Source: Alphaproteobacteria bacterium (lineage in GTDB: Bacteria > Pseudomonadota > Alphaproteobacteria > MPNO01 > UBA830). Taken from it: a stretch of 64,000 nt of DNA. Positions 17,984 to 26,595 of the stretch are shown here, piece after piece (positions within the stretch are counted from its first letter, which is position 1; the number at the start of each line of letters is the position of its first letter). The translations under genes and the position numbers were made by a program. The notes below the pieces were generated by a model, which saw nothing but the letters and a program-made list of their open reading frames with translations, made no database searches and was not told where the DNA came from. The DNA lies in contig JAJEBT010000169.1 in the NCBI GenBank assembly GCA_022822405.1, positions 1 to 64,000 of the forward strand, in the 5' to 3' direction.

Positions 17984-19078
17984 TCAGCTGCCCAGCGGCT
18001 TGAACTGATACCGGTATGGCCACTTGTGCCCGGCTTCCTCCATGTACTTCATGTATTTCTCCATGATGGCCGGGCCGTCGATCTTGTAACCCTTCGCAAT
18101 GTCATGCGCCCGCTCGTTGGGCCAATCCTTGAGCGCCTCGGCCCATTTCGCCTGCTGCGCGACCGGAAGGGTCGACACCTTGGCGCCCGCCTTGCGAAGC
18201 TTGTCGAGCCCGATTGCCTCGCTTTTGTAGGCATCGAGCGTAGCTGCAGTCTCGTAGCCCTTTCCGGCATCGTCGATGATCTGCAGCACCTTCGCCGGCA
18301 GCGCCTTCCTGGTCTTGTGGTTCATGGTCAGGATGGTCTGAGCCATCGCGCCGAGATTGGTCACCTTGAAGTAGGGTGCCGGCTCGTGAAACTTGAAGCC
18401 GAAATAGACGCCCGGGAACATGATGAAGCCCTGCGCCACGCCGGTTGCAAGCGCATTGTATGCCGTGGGCAGCGTCGTCGTCACCGGAATCGCCCCGTAG
18501 CGTTCGACCCATGGCAAGTTCGGCCCGGCGGCAATGATTTTCTTGCCCTTGAGCGCGCTCACGTCGGTCCATTCGAACTTGGTGCCGAGCCCGTAATTGT
18601 CGAAGCCGGTCATCGCGATGAGCTTCTGGTTGTATTTCTTGTCGAGCATGTCGTAGAGCTCGGGATGCTCGTCCATCACCCGCTGCTTGACCTTGACCTG
18701 GCGGCGGATGTCGCCGGTCGTGAACGGGGTGAAGTAATCGAAATTCATCGGTAGCATCTTGGCGCTCTCGAAACACACGCACCAGCCGCCGATGTCGAGA
18801 AGCCCCTTTTCCACGGCTTCCAGCGTTTCGTGTACCTTGGCGATCTTGCCGGCATAGGCGTGGATGATCCTCACCTTGTGTTCAGTCTCACCCTCCACAC
18901 GTTTCTTGATCTCGTCGGCAAGGTAGTGCTCCATGTTGCGAACATAGGGCGTGGGCTTGCTGGGATGACCCGAACCCAGCCGCAAGACGATGGTCTTGGC
19001 CTCGGCAACGGCGGAAACGGCAAGCGACGCCGCGACGGCAGCCGCCAGGACAGCTGCGGATCCACGAAGGATTTGCAT
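17984..19078 (-). CDS. DctP-type TRAP transporter substrate-binding protein
   Basis: The 364-residue periplasmic protein has an Ala-rich signal peptide ending around AVAEA (about residue 27) and mature start KTIVLRLGSGHP. It is a DctP-fold receptor for an organic acid. The usual ligand-carboxylate Arg of DctP proteins is not evident in the expected place: the segment reads LKGKKIIAAGPNLPWVERYG (about 176-195), so the ligand may not be a simple C4-dicarboxylate. GAGGAG precedes ATG 19078. It is the last gene of a dctQ-dctM-dctP operon and is followed by a strong terminator. A 189-bp gap separates it from dctM. Confidence 0.88.
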   Translation of the reverse strand: MQILRGSAAVLAAAVAASLAVSAVAEAKTIVLRLGSGHPSKPTPYVRNMEHYLADEIKKRVEGETEHKVRIIHAYAGKIAKVHETLEAVEKGLLDIGGWCVCFESAKMLPMNFDYFTPFTTGDIRRQVKVKQRVMDEHPELYDMLDKKYNQKLIAMTGFDNYGLGTKFEWTDVSALKGKKIIAAGPNLPWVERYGAIPVTTTLPTAYNALATGVAQGFIMFPGVYFGFKFHEPAPYFKVTNLGAMAQTILTMNHKTRKALPAKVLQIIDDAGKGYETAATLDAYKSEAIGLDKLRKAGAKVSTLPVAQQAKWAEALKDWPNERAHDIAKGYKIDGPAIMEKYMKYMEEAGHKWPYRYQFKPLGS

Positions 19079-19267
19079 GACTTACTCCTCAATCGGTTTT
19101 CGGGAGGGGCCGGTCTCAGACCGGATGAAGTGCGGGAAGCTATCACAAAGCCGCAAGCGGTCAAGGCAGCCGCGCCGTAGCTCGGATCGCCTCGATCCCG
19201 CGCGGCTGCCCGCTCAGGGCCGAGGGCCGCGCCCAACACCCACTGCAGCGTCCTCGCCCGACGGCGC

Positions 19268-20578
19268 TCAGATGAAGCGCGTAAGCCAGCTCGCAAGCGG
19301 CGGAAAGACCCAGATCAGCCCCGCGGTAACCAGCATCAGGATCCAGTAGGGTATCGAGCCCCGGAAAATCTCTGCAAGGGCCACGGTGGAGTCGGGCACC
19401 GCCCCCTTTACCACATAGACGACCAGTCCAAACGGCGGGGTCAGAAGTCCAGCCTCTATCAGGAGAATGCCGAAGATTGCGAACGCGAAGCTGTCCATGC
19501 CTATCAGCGGCGCAAAAGTCGCGAATATCGGAACGGTCAGCAATATGATGGAGATCGAATCGAGAAGCATTCCGAGAAGAAGCCAGAGAACGATCATCAT
19601 CAGCGTGAGTTCAAGCGCGCCGAAGCCGAACGAGAGCAGCGCATCCTTGATGATGGTCTGGATGTCGGCGAGGGCGAGAAACCTCGAATACATGCCTGCA
19701 GCAACCAGCAGGATCATGATCGGCGCCGAGGTCCGTCCGGCATCGACGACGGCTTCGACGATTCCCCTCAGACGCAGCCCCTTTGCGATCGCGAACAGCA
19801 TCGCGACGAGTGCGCCGATTCCGGCGGCCTCCGTGGCCGTGAAAGCGCCGCCCCATATTCCGCCAAGCACGATCACGACGATTGCCAGAACACCGCATGC
19901 CGAGGCGATCTCTCCGCCTGTCAGGGGTTCTTCCTTGATTTCCGGCGGCGCCGACGGCGCCGTCGCCGGACGAATCAGCACCGCCGCCACGGTGTAGCCG
20001 ATAAACAGGAGCGAAAGGATGATTCCGGGTATGACGCCGGCGACGAACAGTTTACCGATCGATTGCTCGGTGATGATTCCCCATACGATCAGAAGCACGC
20101 TCGGGGGGATCAGCATTCCGAGGCAGGCCGAACCGGCGATCGAACCGAGGGCGAACTCGCGCCTGTAGCGGAACCGGGTCATTTCGGGATAGGCGATGCG
20201 GCTGAAGGCCGCAGCCGACGCAATCGAGGTTCCGGTAACCGCGGCGAAGGCGGCGTTACCGGTGACCGTCGCCACTGCCAGACGCCCGGGAATGCGGCGA
20301 AGGCAGCGGTTTATCACCTTGTAGAGATCACCGGCGGCGCCGCATTTGGCAACGAAATCTCCCATCAGCACGAAGAGCGGGATCGTTGCGAAGACGTAAT
20401 GGCGAACGAGCTCGTAGGCCGCGCCGCCGACCTGCGCCGACGCGAGATACCAGTCTTCGAAAATGAAATAGGTGCCGACCATCGCGGTCAGCCCCAGGGC
20501 CAGCGCAATGTGAACACCGGCGAATATGGCGATCAGCATGCCACCAAGCGTAAGCGCCATCAGAATATTGAGATCCAT
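19268..20578 (-). CDS. TRAP transporter large permease subunit, DctM-like
   Basis: The 436-residue, about 12-helix inner-membrane protein is the transporting subunit of a DctPQM system. Family features include FVLMGDFVAKCGAAGDLY (about 75-92), GSIAGSACLGMLIPPSVLLI (about 146-165) and the second half beginning around residue 230. It couples ion flux to uptake of the DctP-bound solute. Its start lies 50 bp after the dctQ stop, consistent with one operon. The ribosome site before ATG 20578 is weak (GGGG). Confidence 0.9.
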   Translation of the reverse strand: MDLNILMALTLGGMLIAIFAGVHIALALGLTAMVGTYFIFEDWYLASAQVGGAAYELVRHYVFATIPLFVLMGDFVAKCGAAGDLYKVINRCLRRIPGRLAVATVTGNAAFAAVTGTSIASAAAFSRIAYPEMTRFRYRREFALGSIAGSACLGMLIPPSVLLIVWGIITEQSIGKLFVAGVIPGIILSLLFIGYTVAAVLIRPATAPSAPPEIKEEPLTGGEIASACGVLAIVVIVLGGIWGGAFTATEAAGIGALVAMLFAIAKGLRLRGIVEAVVDAGRTSAPIMILLVAAGMYSRFLALADIQTIIKDALLSFGFGALELTLMMIVLWLLLGMLLDSISIILLTVPIFATFAPLIGMDSFAFAIFGILLIEAGLLTPPFGLVVYVVKGAVPDSTVALAEIFRGSIPYWILMLVTAGLIWVFPPLASWLTRFI

Positions 20579-20628
20579 CGTTCGGCCCCGTTAATCGCCG
20601 TACCTTGCCGTCCGGTCCAAGAAAGGTT

Positions 20629-21216
20629 TCAGATTCCGTCCGCCCGTTCAGACTGGTCAGCCGCTTCGTCGGTGCCGATTGCCGTGCGAACGAGCAACAC
20701 CACATAGATCACAGTTATCAGGACCGCGGAAGCGATGATGATGGTGCGAACGGGATAGACGGGCACCTCAAGAGCACCGATACCCTGGTATTCGCCGATC
20801 TCCCAACCCTTGACCATGTCGCTCCAGCCGCCAACGGCAATGCCGACGAAGAGTGCCATCCCGAGCGTGTAGGCGACTGCATTCACGACGCGCCGCCATC
20901 GCCGTCCCAGATGCTCGAAGACGATGGTCGTCCGCAGCATGCTGCCGGCAAGAATGGCAAGGGGAACCTGGAGAAAAACGATTGCGGGCACCGAATTGGT
21001 GACGATCTCGTCGCCGCCGAGGAAAGTGTTGAAGACGCCACGACTGGTCACCTCCACGAAGATGACCAGCGCGATCAGCATCAGCCAACCAGCCGCGATG
21101 TAGTTCAACCAGACGCACAACCGTTCGAAGCCGCGAAAAATGAGCCTGTCCTCCTCGCTTGATTCCCGAGTCCCGAACTCGCCTTCCACCTGACGACGGA
21201 AGCCCATTCTCTTCAT
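20629..21216 (-). CDS. TRAP transporter small permease subunit, DctQ-like
   Basis: About 195 residues with four predicted membrane helices (starting near LNYIAAGWLMLIALVIFVEV) and the conserved DctQ block that includes NTFLGGDEIVTNSVPAIVFL. It partners DctM. The start is uncertain: in-frame ATGs lie at 21267, 21216 and 21207, none with a strong ribosome site; 21216 is a compromise. A long polar N-terminus rich in Arg and Glu precedes the first helix. First gene of the minus-strand dctQMP operon. Confidence 0.85.
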   Translation of the reverse strand: MKRMGFRRQVEGEFGTRESSEEDRLIFRGFERLCVWLNYIAAGWLMLIALVIFVEVTSRGVFNTFLGGDEIVTNSVPAIVFLQVPLAILAGSMLRTTIVFEHLGRRWRRVVNAVAYTLGMALFVGIAVGGWSDMVKGWEIGEYQGIGALEVPVYPVRTIIIASAVLITVIYVVLLVRTAIGTDEAADQSERADGI

Positions 21217-21348
21217 GCTGCCCACACGGGCCCATTGCAGGGCGGCAGCCTGCTCGGGGAAACCCATGGAGGCGAATCGCGACGCGACACGAACATGCGC
21301 GTATACCTGATTGTACAGGGCCTGCCGATCGAAACAAGAAGGGCGATA

Positions 21349-21807
21349 TCAGCCGGACAGTTCCGAGGCCATCACGTCAGCCTTGATATCGCTCGCCTCT
21401 TCGGCCGCAAAATTCAGTTCGACCTTGACACCGTTGGGATCCGTAAGAAAGAGCTGGAACAGCCCCTGGTCGTCGACCCGTCGGCGGGTGTAGACGACGC
21501 CGCGGGCGTCGAGATCGGCCATCATCTCGCGAAGGCCCGTCGCCCGGAAGGCGACGTGATCGACAACGCCCGAACCGTACGTGGCCGTCGACTGCTGACC
21601 GAGATATTTCTTGCGGTTGTCGCTCACCGCATCCCCGCCGACGGTGAGATGCAGCACGGGTTCGTCGCCAAGATAGAGCCAACAGACCGGAAATTTGAAG
21701 TCCGGGTGCGGCCCCTCCCTCATGCCGAGAATGTCCACGTACCAGTCCCTGGTGGCGTCCATGTCGCCGGTCTGGATCAGGAAGTGTTCAAGATGGGAAA
21801 GCGGCAT
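21349..21807 (-). CDS. VOC-family metalloprotein (extradiol dioxygenase/glyoxalase-like)
   Basis: The 152-residue protein has the vicinal-oxygen-chelate fold with all three expected metal ligands: His8 (LSHLEHF), His84 (VVDHVAF) and Glu130 (VKVELNF). The length fits a single pair of beta-alpha-beta-beta-beta motifs, as in small glyoxalase- or fosfomycin-resistance-like members rather than full-length catechol dioxygenases. AAGGAGG precedes ATG 21807. It is just upstream of dctQ on the same strand (about 130 bp), so it may share the transcript. Function beyond metal-dependent enzyme is open. Confidence 0.85.
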   Translation of the reverse strand: MPLSHLEHFLIQTGDMDATRDWYVDILGMREGPHPDFKFPVCWLYLGDEPVLHLTVGGDAVSDNRKKYLGQQSTATYGSGVVDHVAFRATGLREMMADLDARGVVYTRRRVDDQGLFQLFLTDPNGVKVELNFAAEEASDIKADVMASELSG

Positions 21808-21992
21808 TGCTGCCTCCTTGCATCACCGACGCGGAGCCGGGACCCTACACTGCCGGCCGGCGGGAGAGCAATATCGTTTCGTCCGCTGCGGCACGGTGGC
21901 GACCGCGTCTGCGGCGTTTGATTGCAGACGCGGATCGCGACAGTATCCGTCCCGACTAGGCCGAAAAGCACAGTCCACGGGGAGAGAAGCCG

Positions 21993-22301
21993 ATGACCGC
22001 CTACTGGCTGGCGCGCGCCAGGATCAATGATTTTGACGAATACATGAAATACGCCAAGCGGGTCCCCGAGATCCTGCGGAAATTCAACGGCAAGATCCTC
22101 ACGAGGGGCGGGCATCACAGGACCCTGGAGGGTCCGGACCATTTCGAGCGCTTTGTCGTCATCGAATTTCCTTCCATGGAGGATGCGGAAGCCTGCTTCA
22201 ACTCCGACGAATACCGCGAGGCTGCCGCATTCAGGCGGCGCAACAACGTCGGCGAGAACGAGCTCACGATCGTCCAGGCCGGTGATCTCACGCCGACGTG
22301 A
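21993..22301 (+). CDS. DUF1330 domain-containing protein
   Basis: A 102-residue cytoplasmic dimeric alpha-beta barrel protein: YWLARARINDFDEYMKYAKR at the N-terminus, HFERFVVIEFPSMEDAEACF in the middle and YREAAAFRRR near the C-terminus are typical of DUF1330. Such small ferredoxin-like folds often act on, or isomerise, unstable ring-cleavage products, but no reaction is established. GGGGAGAG precedes ATG 21993. It forms a plus-strand pair with the YciI-family gene 81 bp downstream and is divergent from the VOC gene. Confidence 0.85.
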   Translation: MTAYWLARARINDFDEYMKYAKRVPEILRKFNGKILTRGGHHRTLEGPDHFERFVVIEFPSMEDAEACFNSDEYREAAAFRRRNNVGENELTIVQAGDLTPT

Positions 22302-22382
22302 CGTCACCGTCCGTGACTGTTGCACTCCGCGTGCAGCGGTCTATGTTCAGCCGCACCAACAAGTTCAAGGGAGACCGCACAC

Positions 22383-22775
22383 ATGTCCGGACCTGAAATC
22401 AGCAAACAGGACATCCTCAACGCCTGCGAAGGCATGCTCCAAAAGCAACTCTATGTCGTCCATACCTTTCCGACCGACGGCCTGGGTCCGGTCATGCAGA
22501 ATATCGAGCCCCACCTCAAGTTCCAGATAGAGCTCGAGGAAAAGGGGATCATGTTCGGCGCAGGTCCGTTCTGGGATGACGCCGAGGAAAAATGGGAAGG
22601 CGAGGGCATGGTCATCATCCGCGCCAGCTCCCTTGCGGAAGCCAAGGACATCGCGGCCAGCGATCCGATGCACAAATCGGGCGCGCGAAGCTACACCGTT
22701 CGCCCCTGGCTCCTCAACGAAGGCACGGTCACGGTCAAGGTCCGGTATTCGGACGGCAGTCGCGAACTGCTCTGA
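22383..22775 (+). CDS. YciI family protein
   Basis: The 130-residue protein has the YciI dimeric alpha-beta barrel: QLYVVHTFPT, then PHLKFQIELEEKGIMFGAGP and AEAKDIAASDPMHKSGARSY, the last containing the Asp-Pro pair typical of the family. YciI-like domains are related to muconolactone isomerase and chlorohydroquinone-processing enzymes. ATG 22383 was chosen over the frame start at 22320 because AAGGGAGA lies about 10 bp before it. It sits with DUF1330 and VOC genes, a set of small barrels suggestive of processing aromatic intermediates. A hairpin follows its stop. Confidence 0.8.
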   Translation: MSGPEISKQDILNACEGMLQKQLYVVHTFPTDGLGPVMQNIEPHLKFQIELEEKGIMFGAGPFWDDAEEKWEGEGMVIIRASSLAEAKDIAASDPMHKSGARSYTVRPWLLNEGTVTVKVRYSDGSRELL

Positions 22776-22797
22776 AACCCGGCCTTTCCCTCGGGTA

Positions 22798-22827
22798 ACG
22801 GCACCGGACACCTGGCACCGGTGCCGT
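22798..22827 (+). terminator. Hairpin terminator after the YciI gene
   Basis: ACGGCACCGG (22798-22807) and CCGGTGCCGT (22818-22827) form a perfect 10-bp stem with a 10-nt loop, followed by the T-rich CTTGCTGTT. It lies 22 bp after the YciI stop and 8 bp before the stop of the convergent acyl-CoA ligase, so it may terminate both transcripts. Confidence 0.65.
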
Positions 22828-22835
22828 CTTGCTGT

Positions 22836-24332
22836 TCATCCCGCATAGCGATCCTGCAACCGGGCGCGCAGGATCTTTCCAGCCGCGTTCTTCGGTATCT
22901 CGTTCACGAAGATGATGCGACGCGGGCGCTTATGACGGGCAATCCGCCCGGCGCAGTCGTCGAGCAGCGCTTCGGCGGCAATCTTCACCGACGGATCGGC
23001 GGCGACTACGGCAGCGACCGGCAGTTCGCCGAACACCGGATCCGATACCGCGAATACCGCGCAGTCATCAATCTCGGGCATTTCCAGCAATACGCGCTCG
23101 ATTTCGGCTGGATGGATATTGAAACCGCCGGAATTGATCATGTCGCCGCTGCGCCCGACGAGGGTCAACAGGCCAGTTTCGTCGCGGGTGGCCAGATCTC
23201 CCGTCCAGCCCCAACCATCGCTGCCACGAAAGAACGCCTGCGTCTGGTCCGGTTCCCCGACATAACCCTGCATGAGGGTCTCGCCTCTGAAACAGAGCTC
23301 GCCGATTTCACCGGGCTCCGCTTCGCTGCCGGGGGCAGCATACACGGCGCATTCGATCCTGGGCGAGGGCCGGCCGAGCGCACCGGGATGCCTGTCCCGA
23401 TCTTCCCTGTAAAGCGTTACCAGTGGGCCGATCTCGGTCATGCCGTAATTCTGTATGAACTCGCACCGCGGCAGCGTTTCCGCCGCCCGTTCGATGAGGC
23501 CGGGCGGCGCCGGCGCGCCGCCATAGACAATCTTGCGAAGACCCGACAGGCGGGCCGGCTCGAACGCCTCGTGATCCAGAAGGAGAGCTATCTGGGCCGG
23601 CACGAGAAATGTCGCCGTCACCCGGCAACGTTCTGCGGCCGCGAGGAAGGAAGGCACGTCCCACTTCGGCAGGAGAACCTGGGTCGCCGCAACGCATACG
23701 CCAGGCTGAAACCATATGAAGCCGCCGGCCGCATGACTCATCGGTGCCGCAACCGCCATCACTTCGCCGGACCCGAGACCGAACCAGTGAACGGCGATCT
23801 CGGCCCATGTCAGGCGCGAACGGGCAGTATGGAGCCCTCCCTTCGGAAATCCCGTCGTGCCACCGGTATAGGTTGCCGAAGACGGCGCGTCCGGCGGCTG
23901 CTCGCGCCCCGGATCCTCCGGAGCGCCGGCTTCGAGAAACGCGGCGAAGTCATCACGCCCCGTGGAGACGACGGCAAGCCGCCTGCCGGTCGACGATATT
24001 GAGTCCGCCAGCTCCGGGTCGCACAGCACGGCGACCGCATCCCCCCTGTCAAGACAATGGGCGATCTCGTCGGGTGCAAGGCGCGCCGACAGGTGAAGCG
24101 AAACGCCGCCTGCGCGCGCTATTCCAAAATACGTCACGGCATATTCGAGGCTGTTGTGCGCGATGACCGCCACGCGGTCACCAGGCCCCACACCATGGTC
24201 GACCAACGCATTGGCCAGCCTGTTGGCGGCTATGTCGGCTTCGCCATAAGTCAGCTCGCGTCCCTCGCAAATGAACGCGGTCTTCTTCGGGTTGCCGGCA
24301 GCGGCAGCCGCAAGGCTCGCACCTATGGTCAT
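22836..24332 (-). CDS. AMP-forming acyl-CoA synthetase/ligase
   Basis: The 498-residue ANL-superfamily enzyme activates a carboxylic acid to its CoA thioester through an acyl-AMP. The P-loop-like ATYTGGTTGFPKGG (about 150-163), the A5 motif QNYGMTEIG, A7 GWGWTGDLA and the A10 lysine region KNAAGKILR are intact. ATG 24332 was chosen because AAGGGG lies 9 bp before it; the longer frame adds an Arg-rich leader. The stop of the upstream TPP enzyme lies about 60 bp away on the same strand, suggesting an operon. It could make the CoA ester used by the fused hydroxylase at 9.6-12.0 kb, but the acid substrate is not deducible. Confidence 0.9.
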   Translation of the reverse strand: MTIGASLAAAAAGNPKKTAFICEGRELTYGEADIAANRLANALVDHGVGPGDRVAVIAHNSLEYAVTYFGIARAGGVSLHLSARLAPDEIAHCLDRGDAVAVLCDPELADSISSTGRRLAVVSTGRDDFAAFLEAGAPEDPGREQPPDAPSSATYTGGTTGFPKGGLHTARSRLTWAEIAVHWFGLGSGEVMAVAAPMSHAAGGFIWFQPGVCVAATQVLLPKWDVPSFLAAAERCRVTATFLVPAQIALLLDHEAFEPARLSGLRKIVYGGAPAPPGLIERAAETLPRCEFIQNYGMTEIGPLVTLYREDRDRHPGALGRPSPRIECAVYAAPGSEAEPGEIGELCFRGETLMQGYVGEPDQTQAFFRGSDGWGWTGDLATRDETGLLTLVGRSGDMINSGGFNIHPAEIERVLLEMPEIDDCAVFAVSDPVFGELPVAAVVAADPSVKIAAEALLDDCAGRIARHKRPRRIIFVNEIPKNAAGKILRARLQDRYAG

Positions 24333-24394
24333 GCGGGGACGCCCCTTATCCTGCAATCGCAGTCCGCTACGGCCACGCCGCCGCCTCACAGAGC

Positions 24395-26080
24395 CTACCG
24401 TCCCTCGTTCCCCAAGCCATCGTCGACGACGACATCGAGCAGCGTCGGCCCGTCGCGCCGGGTCGACTCGGCGATGGCAGGCCCGATGTCGTCGGGATCC
24501 CCGATTCGCACCGCCGCCACACCCATTGAGCGGGCGAGGCCGGTGAAGTCGATCGGCGGGTCCTTGAACTCCATGCCGGTGTAATCCTCGACGCCGTGGA
24601 ATGCCTTCAGCCGCTCCCTGATGATGCGGTAACCGCCGTTGTTGGCGATGATGTAGGTGATCGGAAGTTTCGCGTTTGCTGCCGTCCAGAGCGCCTGGAT
24701 GCTGTACATCGCGCTGCCGTCGCCGACGACGGCGACGACCGGCCGGTCCCTGAGCGCGAGCTGAACTCCTACCGCACCCGCCATCGCAAACCCGATCCCG
24801 CCGCTGCCGAGGCCGAAAAGCGCCTTCGCATCGCGGAAGGGATAGAGCGCCGGCAGCGAGCGGCCGCTCAGGATGCCCTCCTCGACGATGACCGCGTCTT
24901 CCGGCAGCGCGTCGACGATCCGGAGCATCGCGAGATCCGGGGCGATCACCGCGGCGTCGGGGCGTGCCAGTATCCTGGCGCGGAGGGCCTCGCGCTTCGC
25001 GAACCAGTTGGAGGTCCGGAGCGCCGCGAGCGAGGCCGCCGCCTTCTCGGCCCCCTCGGCGCCACGCTTTCTCTCGATCGTAACGGCCAGGGCGCCAAGC
25101 GTTTCCTTGACGTCGGCGCGCAAGGCGATCTCCGCCGGATAGTTCTTCCCCATTTCCCAGTCCCGAAGACCGACCTGGACCAGCGCCATGCCTTCAGGCA
25201 ACGGGTCGGTCTCGCTGAACACGGACATGCGCAGCACGTCCGAACCCATGCAGAACATCAGGTCATAGGGCGAGAGAGTATCGCGGACATCCGGCTGTTC
25301 GCGGCTGAGCCCGCCCATGAAGGCGGGGTGCTCGGAGAGAAAATGGGCGCCGTCGCACACCGTCTGCTGATAGACCGGCGCGCCCAGCGCCTCCGCAACC
25401 GCCGCCGCTTCTCTCAGCGCGTCCGAGGTCGCGATTTCGTGCCCGGCAAGGAGCACCGGGTGCTTGGCCACGAGGAGCCGGTCCGCGAGTTGATCGAGCG
25501 CCGCGTCGCTCGGTCGGCCGGCGGTATCAACCCGGGTGGGCCGGCCGAGCTCGAGCGCGTCCTGCTCGTTCAGGACGTCACCCGGCAGCGAGATGAACAC
25601 CGGTCCGGTCGGCGGCGTCATCGCGACCTTCGCGGCCCGTCGCACGATGCGCGGCAGGTCCTGGAGCCGGTTGACCTCCACTGCCCATTTCACCAGCGGC
25701 TGGGCGATCGGCACCAGCGGCGCGTAAAGCAACGGTTCGGTCAGACCGTGCCCCTGCTCCTGCTGTCCGGCGGTGACGATGATCGGCGAGCCCATCCAGT
25801 TGGCGTTGAAGAGCGAACCCATGGCGTTGCCGAGCCCGGGCGCGACATGAACGTTGCAGGCGCTGAGCCCGCCCGAGGCGCGAGAGAAGCCGTCCGCCAT
25901 CGCCACCACCAGCGCCTCCTGCAGCGCCATGACATAGGTGATTGCCGACCGATCGGGCAACGCGGCCATGATCGGAAGCTCCGTGGTGCCGGGATTGCCG
26001 AACAGATGGGTTACGCCTTCGCTCTCGAGCAGCGAGAGAAAGGCCTCCCGGCCGAAGATGGTGTTCAGGGTATCAGGCAT
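24395..26080 (-). CDS. Thiamine-diphosphate enzyme, benzoylformate decarboxylase-like
   Basis: The 561-residue protein has the three-domain layout of TPP-dependent 2-keto acid decarboxylases. The catalytic Glu is E55 in MALQEALVVAMADGFSRASG. FGNPGTTELP (27-36) and the active-site His in NVHVAPGLGNAMGS (H78) match benzoylformate decarboxylase. The TPP motif GDGSAMYS...NNGGY is intact. It would decarboxylate an aryl-2-keto acid to the aldehyde, or condense keto acids. The second catalytic His of benzoylformate decarboxylase is not obvious, so acetolactate synthase-like or oxalyl-type activity cannot be excluded. It is on the same strand as, and upstream of, the acyl-CoA ligase. Confidence 0.88.
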   Translation of the reverse strand: MPDTLNTIFGREAFLSLLESEGVTHLFGNPGTTELPIMAALPDRSAITYVMALQEALVVAMADGFSRASGGLSACNVHVAPGLGNAMGSLFNANWMGSPIIVTAGQQEQGHGLTEPLLYAPLVPIAQPLVKWAVEVNRLQDLPRIVRRAAKVAMTPPTGPVFISLPGDVLNEQDALELGRPTRVDTAGRPSDAALDQLADRLLVAKHPVLLAGHEIATSDALREAAAVAEALGAPVYQQTVCDGAHFLSEHPAFMGGLSREQPDVRDTLSPYDLMFCMGSDVLRMSVFSETDPLPEGMALVQVGLRDWEMGKNYPAEIALRADVKETLGALAVTIERKRGAEGAEKAAASLAALRTSNWFAKREALRARILARPDAAVIAPDLAMLRIVDALPEDAVIVEEGILSGRSLPALYPFRDAKALFGLGSGGIGFAMAGAVGVQLALRDRPVVAVVGDGSAMYSIQALWTAANAKLPITYIIANNGGYRIIRERLKAFHGVEDYTGMEFKDPPIDFTGLARSMGVAAVRIGDPDDIGPAIAESTRRDGPTLLDVVVDDGLGNEGR

Positions 26081-26595
26081 GGCGTTTCACGCGGACAAGG
26101 AATGACACCCCCTGATGATACAGATTTCCTGATCTGGCGGTAGGCGGGCAAGGCCGCGTCTCTTCGGACCGACGATGAGCGGGCGATCAGAGGCAAGCCG
26201 GCGGGCCGGTCCCGGAGACCGCGCAGATTGGCACTGAAACCGAACCGCGATAGCCGGAGACAGCCTGTTGCGTGCTGACCGGATCCCCGCGGGCGGCATG
26301 GCCACGGCTGCGGTGATCACGGAAGCGGCGTCGACTTCGACGAGACCGTCATTCCGACCCTGCACACCTGATGGATCGAGGAGGTGTGGAGGCCTCTCGA
26401 ATTCCGGGACGAAACGATCTCCATATCCGGAATGCCGCGGAATTCCTGGTCGAGCGCGAGGCCAGCATTATCGGCACCGGCGACTTCACCCCGTCGGCCG
26501 TGCCGCTACGGCTGAAGGGCCCGGAGGGCTTTCTTGTCCGGGTCGTGCGACAGTCGAAGACTGAAGGGGTTCGGGCTGGTCCGGCTGCCCGGACG
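26081..26595. other. 515-bp intergenic region with a possible gene remnant
   Basis: No intact gene. Around 26340-26560 on the plus strand two frames show protein-like composition in succession (for example FLVEREASIIGTGDFTPSAV), interrupted by stops and without a ribosome site, which could be a decayed coding sequence. I could not assign a family. The rest should hold the promoter of the benzoylformate decarboxylase-like gene. Confidence 0.3.

Noticed and set aside
24596-26143. 515-codon plus-strand frame opposite the TPP enzyme
   Set aside because: Mirror of codon bias of the real minus-strand gene; sequence is not protein-like.
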